The notes: generated by a model not told the origin, from the sequence alone. 64,000 bases of DNA from Paractinoplanes pyxinae (GCF_026626335.1 NZ_JAPNTZ010000016.1:179827-243826); one strand, 5' to 3'; positions 17,477 through 26,103 are shown, counted from the first letter of the stretch. Translations and numbers: made by a program.

Positions 17477-19396
17477 CTACCTTTCGCTGAGCAGTTGCTG
17501 CGCGGCGGCAGCGATGTGGTCGGCGTCGATGCCGGCCCAGGCGAGCAATTCGTCGCTGGTGCCAGAGCCGGGCATGTCACGGACGGCAAGGCGGGTGAGG
17601 TGCAGGTCGGTGACGCCGTCGGCGATCAGGCTGTCGGCCACGGCGGAGCCGAGGCCGCCTTCGGGACGATGGTCCTCGGCTATGACGAACCGGCCGCCGG
17701 TAGCAGCGGCAGCCGTCGCAAGCGCGGCGCTGTCGACCGGCTTGACCGAGTAGCAGTCGATGACGCGGGCGGTGATGCCCTGCTCGTCAAGACGGTCGGC
17801 GGCCGCCAGGCAGGCATGCACAGTGACGCCGGCGCCGAGAAGGGTGACCTGATCGTGGTCGCTGTCCCGCAGGGTCTTCGAGCCGCCGATCGAGAAGGTC
17901 TCACCGTGCGGGTAGAGGACCGGGTAGCTGCCCCGGGTGGTGCGCAGGTAGCTGATGCCGGGCGTCGACGCCATAGCGTCGGTCAGGGCTACGGTGCTGG
18001 TGGCGTCGGCCGGGTAAAGCACCGTGCAGCCGTGCACGGTCCGCATCATGGCGAGGTCTTCCAACGCCATCTGCGACGGGCCGTCCGGCCCGATCTCGAC
18101 GCCGGCGTGCGAGCCGACCAGGCTCAGGTCGGCGCCGCTGATCGACGCCATCCGGATGAAGTCGTGGGCGCGGGTCAGGAACGCGGCGAACGTGGAGGCG
18201 AACGGCCGGTACCCACGCACCGCCAGGCCGTTGGCGGCGGCGACCATCTGCTGCTCGGCGATGAACATCTCGAAGTACCGGTCCGGGTACGCCTCGGCGA
18301 ACTCAAACGCGTAGGTGGAGTTACTGACCTCACCGTCGAGGGCCACCACCCGCTGGTCGCGCCGGCCGAGGGCCACGAGGGCGTCGCCGTACGCCTTGCG
18401 GGTAGCGACCTTGTCGCCGAGCTCGTAACGCGCCGGTGTAGGTGGCTCGGTGGGCTGCGTGGGGCTGGGCTGCGTTGCTTCGCCGGCGGCGGGGGTCTGC
18501 CCGCCGCGGTGGGAGCTGGAGTTCACATCGGGCAGCGGTCCGCGAATGGTGAGGTGGCGTTCGCCGCCGAGTTCGGCGATCGCCCGCTCGGCCATGTCGG
18601 CCTTGAAAGGTTTGCCGTGCCAGTCCTCGCTGTCCTCGACCTCGGAGAAGCCTTTACCCTTGACGGTCTTGGCCAGGATCACCGTGGGCCGGTCGCCGGT
18701 GTTCTCGGCGGCGGTGAGGGCCTGGTCGATGGCGCTCAGGTCGTGGCCGTCGACGGTCAGCACGCGGGCGCCGAACGCTTCGGCGCGGGCGGCGTACGCG
18801 TCGATGTTCCACCCCAGGTCGGTCGGGCCGCGCTGGCCGAGCCGGTTGACGTCGACGACCGCGGTGAGGTTGGACAGCTGGTAGTAAGACGCTTTGTCGA
18901 GGGCCTCCCACATCGAGCCTTCGGCCATCTCGCTGTCACCGCACAACACCCACACCCGGTAGGGCTTGTTGTCCAAGTACTTGCCGGCCAGGGCAACCCC
19001 GACGCCGTCGGGCAGGCCCTGACCGAGCGAGCCGGTAGCCACGTCGACCCACGGCAGTAACGGAGTGGGATGGCCTTGCAGACGCTGACCGAATCGCCGA
19101 TACCCGTTGATCAGCTCCTTGTCGTCGACGGCCCCGACGGCCTTGAAGACGGCGTACAGCAGCGGTGAGGCATGTCCCTTGGAGAAGATCAGATGGTCGT
19201 TGCTGCCGGCGGCCGGATCCTCCCAGTCGTAGCGCAGATGCCGGGCGACCAGCACGGCCAGCAGGTCGGCGGCCGACATGCTCGAGGTCGGATGCCCGGA
19301 CCCGGCACTGGTCGACGACCGGATCGCATCGACCCGAAGCTGGGCCGCGAGTTCGGCCACCGTGTCCAAGCCGTCCGTGGGAGTGGTCGCAGTCAC
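17477..19396 (-). CDS. tkt: Transketolase
   Basis: 639 residues. Thiamine-diphosphate enzyme of the non-oxidative pentose phosphate pathway: two-carbon ketol transfer between sugar phosphates. Visible motifs: S-A-G-S-G-H-P-T near residue 30, F-S-K-G-H-A, the TPP-binding L-C-G-D-S-E-M-A-E-G ... V-D-V-N, G-P-D-G-P-S-Q-M in the pyrimidine domain, and the C-terminal domain to L-L-S-E-R. A Pro/Thr/Gln-rich insert of about 30 residues separates the PP and Pyr domains. The reported frame opens at TTG 19411, but GGAGG overlies that codon and sits 8 nt before GTG 19396, so I use 19396. The size fits the shorter human-type transketolases. Confidence 0.95.
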   Translation of the reverse strand: MTATTPTDGLDTVAELAAQLRVDAIRSSTSAGSGHPTSSMSAADLLAVLVARHLRYDWEDPAAGSNDHLIFSKGHASPLLYAVFKAVGAVDDKELINGYRRFGQRLQGHPTPLLPWVDVATGSLGQGLPDGVGVALAGKYLDNKPYRVWVLCGDSEMAEGSMWEALDKASYYQLSNLTAVVDVNRLGQRGPTDLGWNIDAYAARAEAFGARVLTVDGHDLSAIDQALTAAENTGDRPTVILAKTVKGKGFSEVEDSEDWHGKPFKADMAERAIAELGGERHLTIRGPLPDVNSSSHRGGQTPAAGEATQPSPTQPTEPPTPARYELGDKVATRKAYGDALVALGRRDQRVVALDGEVSNSTYAFEFAEAYPDRYFEMFIAEQQMVAAANGLAVRGYRPFASTFAAFLTRAHDFIRMASISGADLSLVGSHAGVEIGPDGPSQMALEDLAMMRTVHGCTVLYPADATSTVALTDAMASTPGISYLRTTRGSYPVLYPHGETFSIGGSKTLRDSDHDQVTLLGAGVTVHACLAAADRLDEQGITARVIDCYSVKPVDSAALATAAAATGGRFVIAEDHRPEGGLGSAVADSLIADGVTDLHLTRLAVRDMPGSGTSDELLAWAGIDADHIAAAAQQLLSER

Positions 19397-19452
19397 CGTA
19401 AGAGCCTCCAAACTGGCGGGCGGAGATGGTCAGGACTCGGGCCTACGGGCGG

Positions 19453-19887
19453 TCACCGGGAGGGTGCGTCGCGGTAGCTGCCCGTGTAGTAGTCGCCGAC
19501 CTGCTGGCGGTACTCAGGGGTGCTGAAGGTGTCCTTGTCGTACTCCGGCGAATCCTTGACCTGGTCCTTGGTCCGGTCGACGTACACCGTGCGGGCCTCA
19601 TGGTCGACGCGGTCGACTGTGCCCGCGGGCAGCAGGACCTTGCGGCCGAAGATCCACGGCCCGGTGTCGACCACCAGGTAGGCGCGGCCGACGTCGTAGG
19701 TGGCCTCGTCGATCTTGCCGATCCCGCCGTCGGCGGCCTCGACGTCGTAGCCGGCCAGATCCACGCTCGCCTGCTCGTCGGCGCGGATGCTGTCCGTGCG
19801 CCCGGAGTCAACGGTGCGGTCGCTGGTAGAGGCGCCGAGGATTGCCGGGTCACGCCAGGTCCACGGAACGAAAGTGAAGGGTTGCAT
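19453..19887 (-). CDS. PRC-barrel domain protein
   Basis: 144 residues from ATG 19887, with AAGGAGG 6 nt upstream; the 30 codons before it have no support. The PRC-barrel core is at about residues 40-110 (Y-D-V-E-A-A-D-G-G-I-G-K-I-D-E-A, Y-L-V-V-D-T-G-P-W-I-F-G-R-K-V-L-L-P-A-G, V-D-R-T-K-D-Q-V-K-D-S-P). Related to the photosynthetic reaction-centre H-subunit-like domains that abound in actinobacterial stress clusters; molecular role unknown. It sits 56 bp before transketolase and may be co-transcribed with it. Confidence 0.85.
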   Translation of the reverse strand: MQPFTFVPWTWRDPAILGASTSDRTVDSGRTDSIRADEQASVDLAGYDVEAADGGIGKIDEATYDVGRAYLVVDTGPWIFGRKVLLPAGTVDRVDHEARTVYVDRTKDQVKDSPEYDKDTFSTPEYRQQVGDYYTGSYRDAPSR

Positions 19888-20021
19888 CACGAGCCTCCTT
19901 GTCAGAGGGAGAGCGAGCGGTATGAATATAGGGCGCGTACCCGGCGGCATCGCGCCAAACCTCATCGGGTGTGCCAAGCCTTCAGACCCGCAGACCGGCG
20001 GGTATCACCGGCGCCGCTAGG

Positions 20022-21161
20022 TCAGGATGCCGGGAAACGCAGAATGCGGTCGTCACCATCACGGGGCTGGCCCCGGCCGTCGGTGTTCGAGGTCGTCAGC
20101 CACAGGCTGCCGTCGGGCGCCGCCACTGCGGTGCGCAGCCGCCCGTACTTGCCGTCGAGTTCCGCGGCCGGCTCCCCCGTGTGTTCGCCGTCGAGCGGCA
20201 CGGTCCACAGCCGTTCGCCCTTGAGAGCGGCGACGTAGAGGGTGTCGCCGATGATCGTGGCGCCGGATGGGGATGCCTTGTCGGTGCCCCAGACGACCAG
20301 CGGGTTGGTGAACTTGCCGCCCTGCGTGTCGCCTTTTCCTTCCACCTGCGGCCAGCCATCGTTGTCGCCGGGCTTGATCAGGTTGACCTCGTCGTAGCGG
20401 TCCTGCCCGAACTCGATCGCCCACAGCCGGTCCTGGGAGTCCCAGGTCAGCCCTTGCACGTTGCGGTGCCCCAAGCTGTAGACCGGGGAACCATCGGTGG
20501 GGTTGCCTGGTGCGGATTCACCGCTGGGGGTCAGTCGCAGGATCTTGCCGTTCGGGCTGTCCGGGTCCTGCGCGAGTTCGCGGCGGGTCGCGTCGCCGGT
20601 GCCCACGTACAGCATGCCGTCGGGCCCGAACGCGATCCGGCCGCCGTTGTGCACGTTCGCCTTCGCCAACCCCTGGAAGATCACCTCCGGGGCGCTGTCG
20701 TCATCGAGCCGGAACCGGACGATGCGGTTGTCAGATCTACTGGTGAAGTAGGCGTACACGTACCGGTCCTGCGTGTAGTCTGGCGACACCGCCAGCCCGA
20801 GCAGGCCACCCTCGCCCTGAGCAGCCACCCCCGGCACCCGGTACACCTGGCGGGGCTTGCCGCCCTGTGCCGGCAGTTGCAGGATCCGGCCGCTGTCACG
20901 TTCGCTGATCAAAGCGTCGCCGCCGGGCAGGAATGCCACTCCCCACGGCACGTCTATGCCGGTGACCAGTTCTTGCGGCGCGTCCAGATTCGGGCCGGCG
21001 GTCGCCGGCCTTGATGAGTTCGTGCTGATACCGGCGCTGGGCGATGCCGGAGCTGCCGCTGAGTCGTCGGGACCACCGGAACACGCCGCCAGCAACCCCG
21101 CAGACAACACGAGCGGGATCGACCACGCGCACCGCGCCCACCTGACACTCCCCGACCGCAT
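20022..21161 (-). CDS. PQQ-type glucose/sorbosone dehydrogenase lipoprotein
   Basis: 379 residues. Lipoprotein signal with lipobox L-A-A-C (Cys27), a Ser/Pro/Ala linker, then a six-bladed propeller of the soluble glucose dehydrogenase (GSDH) type: D-V-P-W-G-V-A-F-L-P-G-G, G-E-G-G-L-L-G-L-A-V-S-P-D-Y, N-V-H-N-G-G-R-I-A-F-G-P-D-G-M-L-Y-V-G-T-G-D and G-H-R-N-V-Q-G-L. The family oxidises aldoses with PQQ; the exact substrate is unknown. The frame continues upstream to 21425 without a stop, but that part encodes a piece of another protein (see next entry), so ATG 21161 is taken as the start. Confidence 0.88.
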   Translation of the reverse strand: MRSGSVRWARCAWSIPLVLSAGLLAACSGGPDDSAAAPASPSAGISTNSSRPATAGPNLDAPQELVTGIDVPWGVAFLPGGDALISERDSGRILQLPAQGGKPRQVYRVPGVAAQGEGGLLGLAVSPDYTQDRYVYAYFTSRSDNRIVRFRLDDDSAPEVIFQGLAKANVHNGGRIAFGPDGMLYVGTGDATRRELAQDPDSPNGKILRLTPSGESAPGNPTDGSPVYSLGHRNVQGLTWDSQDRLWAIEFGQDRYDEVNLIKPGDNDGWPQVEGKGDTQGGKFTNPLVVWGTDKASPSGATIIGDTLYVAALKGERLWTVPLDGEHTGEPAAELDGKYGRLRTAVAAPDGSLWLTTSNTDGRGQPRDGDDRILRFPAS

Positions 21162-21362
21162 CACGGTCGGGGAATAGCTGCCCTGGTCGCGGTCGAAGTA
21201 GCCGACCTCGGCCTGCGCGAAGGCGCCCACCGCGGTGATCTGCGCGGCATCGAGGCGATGAGAACGGGCCGCTTCAGTGTTGGCGCCGAGCGGCTCGTCG
21301 CCGTTGGACAGCACAGCGACGACGACCCGCCGACCAGCGTCGTGAATCTCTTTGGTCCGCAT
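21162..21362 (-). pseudogene. N-terminal relic of a PPC/DUF296 domain protein, in frame with the dehydrogenase
   Basis: From ATG 21362 the frame reads M-R-T-K-E-I-H-D-A-G, V-V-V-A-V-L-S-N-G-D-E, D-A-A-Q-I-T-A-V-G-A-F-A-Q-A-E-V-G-Y-F-D-R-D. This is the first half of the plant-and-prokaryote-conserved (PPC, DUF296) fold. The second half (normally V-x-S-L-x-G-N/D-I-A and H-x-H) is missing; instead the frame runs straight into the lipoprotein signal of the sugar dehydrogenase. It looks like a deletion junction. A genuine fusion is unlikely because it would place a cytosolic fold before a signal peptide. Confidence 0.65.
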
Positions 21363-21564
21363 GCGGCGACGCCTACCCCGGTACCCGATCCCGAAACGAC
21401 ACAGAGCAGACGAACGAGGCCGCACGCCGTAAGGGATCTGGACCGTGGTAAAGCAGTGACGCCGGGTCCGTCGTCGTACCGAGGGACACGGCCGTTCAAG
21501 GCCGAGTAATCCGATCGCCGGCTTCGGGACGTTTACTCGGCTGCTACTGCGGTAGGCGCTCGCG

Positions 21565-22032
21565 ATGACCGCGCCTCAGGACGATTCCGCGACTCCCCAC
21601 GAATGGACAGCGACATTGGCGTGCCTGGCCGACGCGGCCTATGCCTCAAACGTTCATGTGGGTCTGGGGTTCTACGAGGCCGCCGGGGCCTGCGCTGCTC
21701 GTCTGCCGATGGCGCGGTTCCGGCCCGCCGCCTCGATATGCCGTGCGGATCGCGCCGGCCGCCAGCGCGACCTGCAGGTGGAGGCAGCCGTGGCGCTAGG
21801 GCTGTTCCGATGGCAGCCGGACGACGAACCGCGTCCGGCACCGGGGTGGCTGTTACGTCGTACGCCCGCAGGTCTGGCCTTGATCGCTCCACGGTCCCTA
21901 GTGTTCAGCCGCGGACAGCGGCACCTTCCCGCACCCTGGCGGACAGCGGCTCTCACCAGCAGATCGGTGCTGGTGCAATTCGGCCGCGACATCGTCGCCG
22001 CCGGGGTGATCCCCTATCTCGATGCGGTGTGA
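21565..22032 (+). CDS. Hypothetical protein
   Basis: 155 residues from ATG 21565, no strong ribosome-binding site. No domain is recognised; composition is that of a soluble protein rich in Ala, Arg and Pro, with a W-L-L-R-R-T-P-A-G-L-A-L-I stretch that might be part of a winged-helix or wing-like fold. It is followed immediately by the hemerythrin relic. Coding bias looks real, but function is unknown. Confidence 0.5.
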   Translation: MTAPQDDSATPHEWTATLACLADAAYASNVHVGLGFYEAAGACAARLPMARFRPAASICRADRAGRQRDLQVEAAVALGLFRWQPDDEPRPAPGWLLRRTPAGLALIAPRSLVFSRGQRHLPAPWRTAALTSRSVLVQFGRDIVAAGVIPYLDAV

Positions 22033-22093
22033 CGAAGTCCGTCGCCGACCGTCACCGGAAGAGGAGGCTCGCCCCTGGAAAGGGAGGTTAGCC

Positions 22094-22310
22094 AGGACGA
22101 CGCCCACGCCGGAGCGGGACGTCATTGAGCTGTTGCTCGACCAGCACCGCCGGATCAGAGGCTCGCTTGCCATCGTCGAAGCCGGCTCCTCCGACCGGAA
22201 GCGAAAAGCGTTGCAGCAGCTCGTCTGATCGCGGCGCACCACAGCGCCGAGGAGCACGTGGTGCACTCCGCTGCCCAGCGACAGGACAGCCAACAATCTA
22301 GCGGCCGGGC
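22094..22310 (+). pseudogene. Frameshifted, truncated hemerythrin (HHE) domain gene
   Basis: In one frame 22118-22228 encodes D-V-I-E-L-L-L-D-Q-H-R-R-I-R-G ... L-Q-Q-L-V, the first helix of HHE cation-binding proteins. It stops at TGA 22226-22228, while an overlapping frame from about 22222 continues R-L-I-A-A-H-H-S-A-E-E-H-V-V-H-S-A-A, the second helix. After that the similarity ends and the sequence leads into the DUF4396 gene. Only about 60 residues of an expected 150-190 remain. Confidence 0.65.
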
Positions 22311-22383
22311 ACCCCTCGCCGTTGCGACTGGTTTCACTCCCAAGACGACTGAACACCACCGGCCGAGGAAAAGGAAGGTTGCT

Positions 22384-23070
22384 GTGTCGCCGACGTGGCT
22401 GACCATTCTCGCGTGGATCGCGCTGATCACCGGCGTTCTGTGCGCCGTCGGCATCCTGTCCGACACCTACCTGGCCGGTCACCGGCAGCAGATGCCAATC
22501 ATGGAGGCAGTGTGGCCGGTCAACGCCCTCTACCTCGGACCGCTGGCCGTGTGGCTGTACGCCCGCTACGGCCGGCCGATGAGCAGGAAATGGCAGCAGG
22601 CCCACGGTGACCCGCCGGACAAACCGCGGTGGGCCACCACGACCGTCGGTGTGCTGCACTGCGGCGCGGGCTGCACGCTCGGTGACATCGTCGCCGAGAC
22701 GTCGATCTTCCTGCTCGCCGTCACCATCGCCGGGCAGGCGATCTGGGCCGAGCTTATCGGTGACTACGTGCTCGCCCTGGCGCTGGGTGTGGCGTTCCAG
22801 TTCTTCGCCATCGCCTCTATGCGCGGCCTGAGCGTCGGCAAGGGTCTGGTCGAAGCCGCGAAGGCCGACGTCCTGTCTCTGACCGCGTTCGAGGTCGGCT
22901 TGTTCGGCTGGATGGCCCTGATGGCCTTCGTGTTCTTCCCCGGCCCGCACCTGCAGCCCGACACGGCCGCCTACTGGTTCCTCATGCAGATCGGGATGGC
23001 TCTGGGTGTCCTGACCGCCTATCCGGTCAACGCGTGGCTGATCCGGCGAGGCATCAAGGAAGCCATGTGA
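22384..23070 (+). CDS. DUF4396 membrane protein
   Basis: 228 residues from GTG 22384 (GGAAGG at 5 nt). Six or so hydrophobic segments, starting with W-L-T-I-L-A-W-I-A-L. The conserved G-V-L-H-C-G-A-G-C-T-L-G-D motif, with two Cys and a His in a membrane context, is typical of DUF4396 proteins and suggests metal binding or redox. The frame is open upstream to 22258, but that part belongs to the hemerythrin relic. Function unknown. Confidence 0.82.
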   Translation: MSPTWLTILAWIALITGVLCAVGILSDTYLAGHRQQMPIMEAVWPVNALYLGPLAVWLYARYGRPMSRKWQQAHGDPPDKPRWATTTVGVLHCGAGCTLGDIVAETSIFLLAVTIAGQAIWAELIGDYVLALALGVAFQFFAIASMRGLSVGKGLVEAAKADVLSLTAFEVGLFGWMALMAFVFFPGPHLQPDTAAYWFLMQIGMALGVLTAYPVNAWLIRRGIKEAM

Positions 23071-23157
23071 CCGGCGAGAAATCCACGCTGCGCCGGCGTA
23101 GCCGACCGGCCGCCGGGTACGCAGCCGACGCCTTTTACACCGACAGGAGTTCGCACC

Positions 23158-23302
23158 ATGCCCGAGGACCGCGACGGTCAGCACGCCGGTGGCAGCATCG
23201 TCGACACCGCCCGAGCCAACACCTCCCGAACAAGTCAAGAAGGACAACGAAGCCCGCGAACGCAAGCAGCAGGCCGATCAGCGTCGGACGGAGGATCAGT
23301 GA
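23158..23302 (+). pseudogene. Small charged ORF with apparent frameshift
   Basis: ATG 23158 follows ACAGGAG at 8 nt and starts M-P-E-D-R-D-G-Q-H-A-G-G-S-I-V. Around 23205-23215 a neighbouring frame becomes the better coding frame: P-P-E-P-T-P-P-E-Q-V-K-K-D-N-E-A-R-E-R-K-Q-Q ending in TGA at 23300-23302. Joined, they give a 48-residue Pro/Lys/Glu-rich protein. The unshifted frame runs on to 23394. Family unknown. Confidence 0.35.
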
Positions 23303-23514
23303 GGATCTCACCGGCCACCGAACCGCCCGCCCGAGCCAGCGACGGGGCCACCGGGGACCAGCTCTCCGTCGCCCGCCATGGCATGTCGCCGTAGGCGTCG
23401 CACTCACGTCCATGGCCAAACCGACGTCGTGCCATTGATAGAATACGATCCGTTCGGAGCGCTGCGCTGGCTGACAGTTCGGGCCAGGTAGTGGTCGTTA
23501 TACCCTCTTCCTCG

Positions 23515-24267
23515 CTACCGGCGGCGTACCGAGAGTTCACCGGTCTCGACCAGTGACCGAGCCACCTCCACCAGCTTGGTGTTTGTGGTCTGACTCGCCT
23601 TGACCAGCAACGCGAAAGCCTGATCGCCGGTGAGTTTGTGTCGCTCCATCAGGATGCCCTTGGCCTGGCCGATGACGTCGCGCAACGACATCGCCCGCAG
23701 CAGGTCCTCGCGTTGCTGCGCACCGGCCATGGCCACGGCGGCGTGGGTGGCGAACAGCAGGCCCACGTGTTCGGACTCGTCGTCGAACGCGTCCGGCTCT
23801 GAGGAGTACAGGTTCATCGCGCCGAGGTTGTCGCCGGTCACGTACAGCTGTAAAGAGAGCATGCTGCGGATGCCCAGCTCGACGAGACCGCCGGTGAAGC
23901 GCGGCCAGCGCTGCTCACTGCGCACATCGGACAACCGGATCGTGCGTCGCTCGAGCACCGCATCAAGGCACGGCCCCTGCCCGGTCACGTACTGGATCTC
24001 GTCCACCCGCCGTGCGACATCGGCGCTGTAGGCCGGGGTTTCGACCTTGCGGCGCCCGGTGATCACCGTCAGCGCCGCGCACTGCGCACCTGGCACCGAG
24101 TCCGCCGCGGCGTCGGTGATGCCCTGCAGGGTGTCTTGGACGTTGCCGCGCTCCTGCAAGCTGCGCGCCAGCTCGCTGAGTCGCACCGCCAGGTGATCAT
24201 CGTCGATATCGCCGCCGTACTGTGCGGACGGTTTGCCCCAGCCCTGCTCCTCACCGTGCTGCCCCAC
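23515..24267 (-). CDS. GAF-ANTAR transcription antiterminator
   Basis: 250 residues from GTG 24267 (GGGAGG at 6 nt). GAF domain at about 35-180 (V-T-G-Q-G-P-C-L-D-A-V, L-G-I-R-S-M-L-S-L-Q-L, A-M-N-L-Y-S) followed by a complete ANTAR domain (R-D-V-I-G-Q-A-K-G-I-L-M-E-R-H-K-L-T-G-D-Q-A-F-A-L-L). ANTAR domains bind paired RNA hairpins to prevent termination; the GAF half would sense a small ligand. It is divergent from the broken SigB/F sigma gene. Confidence 0.92.
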   Translation of the reverse strand: MGQHGEEQGWGKPSAQYGGDIDDDHLAVRLSELARSLQERGNVQDTLQGITDAAADSVPGAQCAALTVITGRRKVETPAYSADVARRVDEIQYVTGQGPCLDAVLERRTIRLSDVRSEQRWPRFTGGLVELGIRSMLSLQLYVTGDNLGAMNLYSSEPDAFDDESEHVGLLFATHAAVAMAGAQQREDLLRAMSLRDVIGQAKGILMERHKLTGDQAFALLVKASQTTNTKLVEVARSLVETGELSVRRR

Positions 24268-24613
24268 CGCTGACCTCCCGATCGCAACGCCGGGACGGCT
24301 CCGGACGGACGCTTCATGCCGCCCGGAGTCTTGACCGACGCGCCGTCGCGATCAAACGTTCCGGCCCGCCCGGTGCACGCCCGCCCACGGGCACTGTATG
24401 CCCACATCAGCCACGAAGGTACCGTCCGCCGATCATGTACTGCGGTTTGAGTGGCCGATCACCGATCGGCCGGATAGTGTCAGTTCCGACGGTCATGACG
24501 GTGCCGACACCGGCAGGACCCACCCATCAATTCAGCCGTGAGCACGACCGGCCTGAGGGTGCGCCACCTGCCTTAGTGATACATCCGCCGCCGGACAGCG
24601 GCGGCTTCGTCCT
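24268..24613. other. Divergent intergenic region with two hairpins
   Basis: The 346 bp separate the GAF-ANTAR gene from the broken sigma-factor gene. They contain a tight inverted repeat GGCCGATC-ACC-GATCGGCC at 24453-24471 and a 7-bp stem CCGCCGC/GCGGCGG at 24585-24604 ten bases before the sigma-factor start. Either could be an operator or an RNA structure; paired hairpins are what ANTAR proteins bind, but no hexaloop consensus is clear. Confidence 0.35.
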
Positions 24614-25398
24614 GTGCCGCGCCGTCCCGGCCTAGTAGTCGCCCCTGCAACCCGCACCGACAACGACGCCGAACAAGTACTGGCTCACTACGCCGCTCTC
24701 CCGGCCGACGATCCACGCCGCGCAACCTGCCGGGACGAAGTGATCTGCGCCTGGCGACCGATGGCGCACCGGCTGGCCCGCCGTTACGCCCACCGCGGCG
24801 AAGCGATCGACGACCTGCACCAGACCGCCGTGCTCGGCTTGATCGCCGCCGTCGATCGCTACGACCCGGACCGGGGCGACTTCGTCGGCTTTGCCGTGCC
24901 CACCATTCTCGGCGAGCTCAAACGCTACTTCCGCGACCGCACCTGGGCGCTGCGCGTCCCTCGCAGGCTGCACGACCTGCGCGCCGCCATCGGCGCCGCC
25001 GACCAGCACCTGACCACCGTGCTGGGACGCCGGCCGGTCCTCGCCGACATCGCCGCCTACCTCGAGCTCAGCGAGGAACAGGTCATCGAAGGACTGGAGG
25101 TCGATTAGGCCTACCGCCCCGCTTCCCTGTCGGCGCCCCGTCGGCATCGACGGCACCGGCGAACTGGGCAAACCGATCGGCGGCCGGAGGCCGGCTACGG
25201 GCTGGCCGAGCTGAGACTCAGCCTGGTACCGGCCATTGCCGAGCTGTTCGAACGCGAGCAGCGCATCCTCAGTCTGCGCTCTACGGCAATCAGACCCAGA
25301 CGCAGATCGCCGCGCAGATCGGCGTCTCGCAGATGCACGTCTCCCGGCTGATCGGCCAGGCACTGGCCAAGCTGCGCCAGCACCTCGACGTCAACTGA
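24614..25398 (+). pseudogene. Broken SigB/SigF-type alternative sigma factor
   Basis: Frame 24614-25108 encodes regions 2 and 3 of a group-3 stress sigma factor: A-H-Y-A-A-L-P-A-D-D-P-R-R-A, D-L-H-Q-T-A-V-L-G-L-I-A-A-V-D-R-Y-D-P-D-R-G, P-T-I-L-G-E-L-K-R-Y-F-R-D-R-T-W. It ends at TAG 25106-25108, where a Gln codon is expected (E-V-D-Q-A-Y-R). Beyond it, other frames carry the rest: A-P-V-G-I-D-G-T-G-E-L, then Y-G-N-Q-T-Q-T-Q-I-A-A-Q-I-G-V-S-Q-M-H-V-S-R-L of region 4, ending at TGA 25398. One nonsense change and at least two to three frameshifts are needed, so region 4 cannot be made. Confidence 0.85.
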
Positions 25399-25415
25399 GG
25401 CAGACCACGGCACCG

Positions 25416-25451
25416 CGCCGGCGGGCGGAGGCGAGGCCCCGCCCGCCGGCG
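25416..25451. terminator. Perfect 13-bp hairpin, bidirectional terminator
   Basis: CGCCGGCGGGCGG (25416-25428) pairs perfectly with CCGCCCGCCGGCG (25439-25451) across a 10-nt loop. It lies in the 75-bp gap between the rightward sigma relic and the leftward PRC-barrel gene, so it can end both transcripts. There is no T-tract, as is usual for GC-rich actinobacterial terminators. Confidence 0.75.
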
Positions 25452-25473
25452 AACAGCGCACCGCTGCCGGGTG

Positions 25474-25890
25474 TCAGTACATGATCGGACCAGCCGGATA
25501 GGCATAGCCCGGAGTCCAGTACGGCGCGTAGCCGTAGTAGCGGTATACGTCCGAGTAGTAATCGTTCTGGTCAACCAGATCGGGGTCGTAACGCGGGGCG
25601 TCAGCGACCTGCTGGGCGGCCAGGTCGACGTGGACCTCGCCGTCGGTGATGTCGCGTACGGCGTCGACTGGGATGAACGACGCGGTCGCGCCGATGCCCA
25701 GGAGGCCGCCGTGTTCCACGCGCAGGAACCGCACCTTCTCCTCGTCGGTGTCGATGAGCAGGTCGTCGACCTTGCCGAGGTCGTCGCCGTCGCGGTCGAT
25801 CACCTTACGGCCGCGGATGTCGGGGCTGGAGTCGGCGACATCTTTGCTGGTGTCGCTCAGTCTCGTCAGCGTGCGTGGCTGATCGGTCAT
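25474..25890 (-). CDS. PRC-barrel domain protein with Tyr-rich tail
   Basis: 138 residues from ATG 25890 with AAGGAG about 10 nt upstream. PRC-barrel core at 20-95 (I-R-G-R-K-V-I-D-R-D-G-D-D-L-G-K-V-D-D-L-L-I-D, V-R-F-L-R-V-E-H-G-G-L-L-G-I-G, F-I-P-V-D-A-V), then a tail unusually rich in Tyr, Pro and Gly (Y-Y-G-Y-A-P-Y-W-T-P-G-Y-A-Y-P). A second member of the PRC family in this window (others at 19453 and 56968). Role unknown; family members accompany general stress genes. Confidence 0.87.
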   Translation of the reverse strand: MTDQPRTLTRLSDTSKDVADSSPDIRGRKVIDRDGDDLGKVDDLLIDTDEEKVRFLRVEHGGLLGIGATASFIPVDAVRDITDGEVHVDLAAQQVADAPRYDPDLVDQNDYYSDVYRYYGYAPYWTPGYAYPAGPIMY

Positions 25891-26103
25891 GACCGTCCTC
25901 TCCTTGCTGGTTGGCGGTGCGGCCGCCTACCCGGCAGGTGTGCGCACAAACCGCACCACGGAGGCTGAACGTCTCGTATTGTCACGGTGCTGACAGAAGC
26001 GCTGTCCAGCAACGCGGACGAGGAACTGAGCATCGATCCGGTACGTCCCCAGCTCGGCCTGCCTGGGAATCCGACCGGAATTGATTAGAAGGCCAATTTT
26101 GGG

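Noticed and set aside
17099..19060. 653-codon plus-strand ORF opposite transketolase
   Set aside because: The complementary strand encodes a complete transketolase with TPP motifs; the plus frame has no domain and only mirrors the codon bias.
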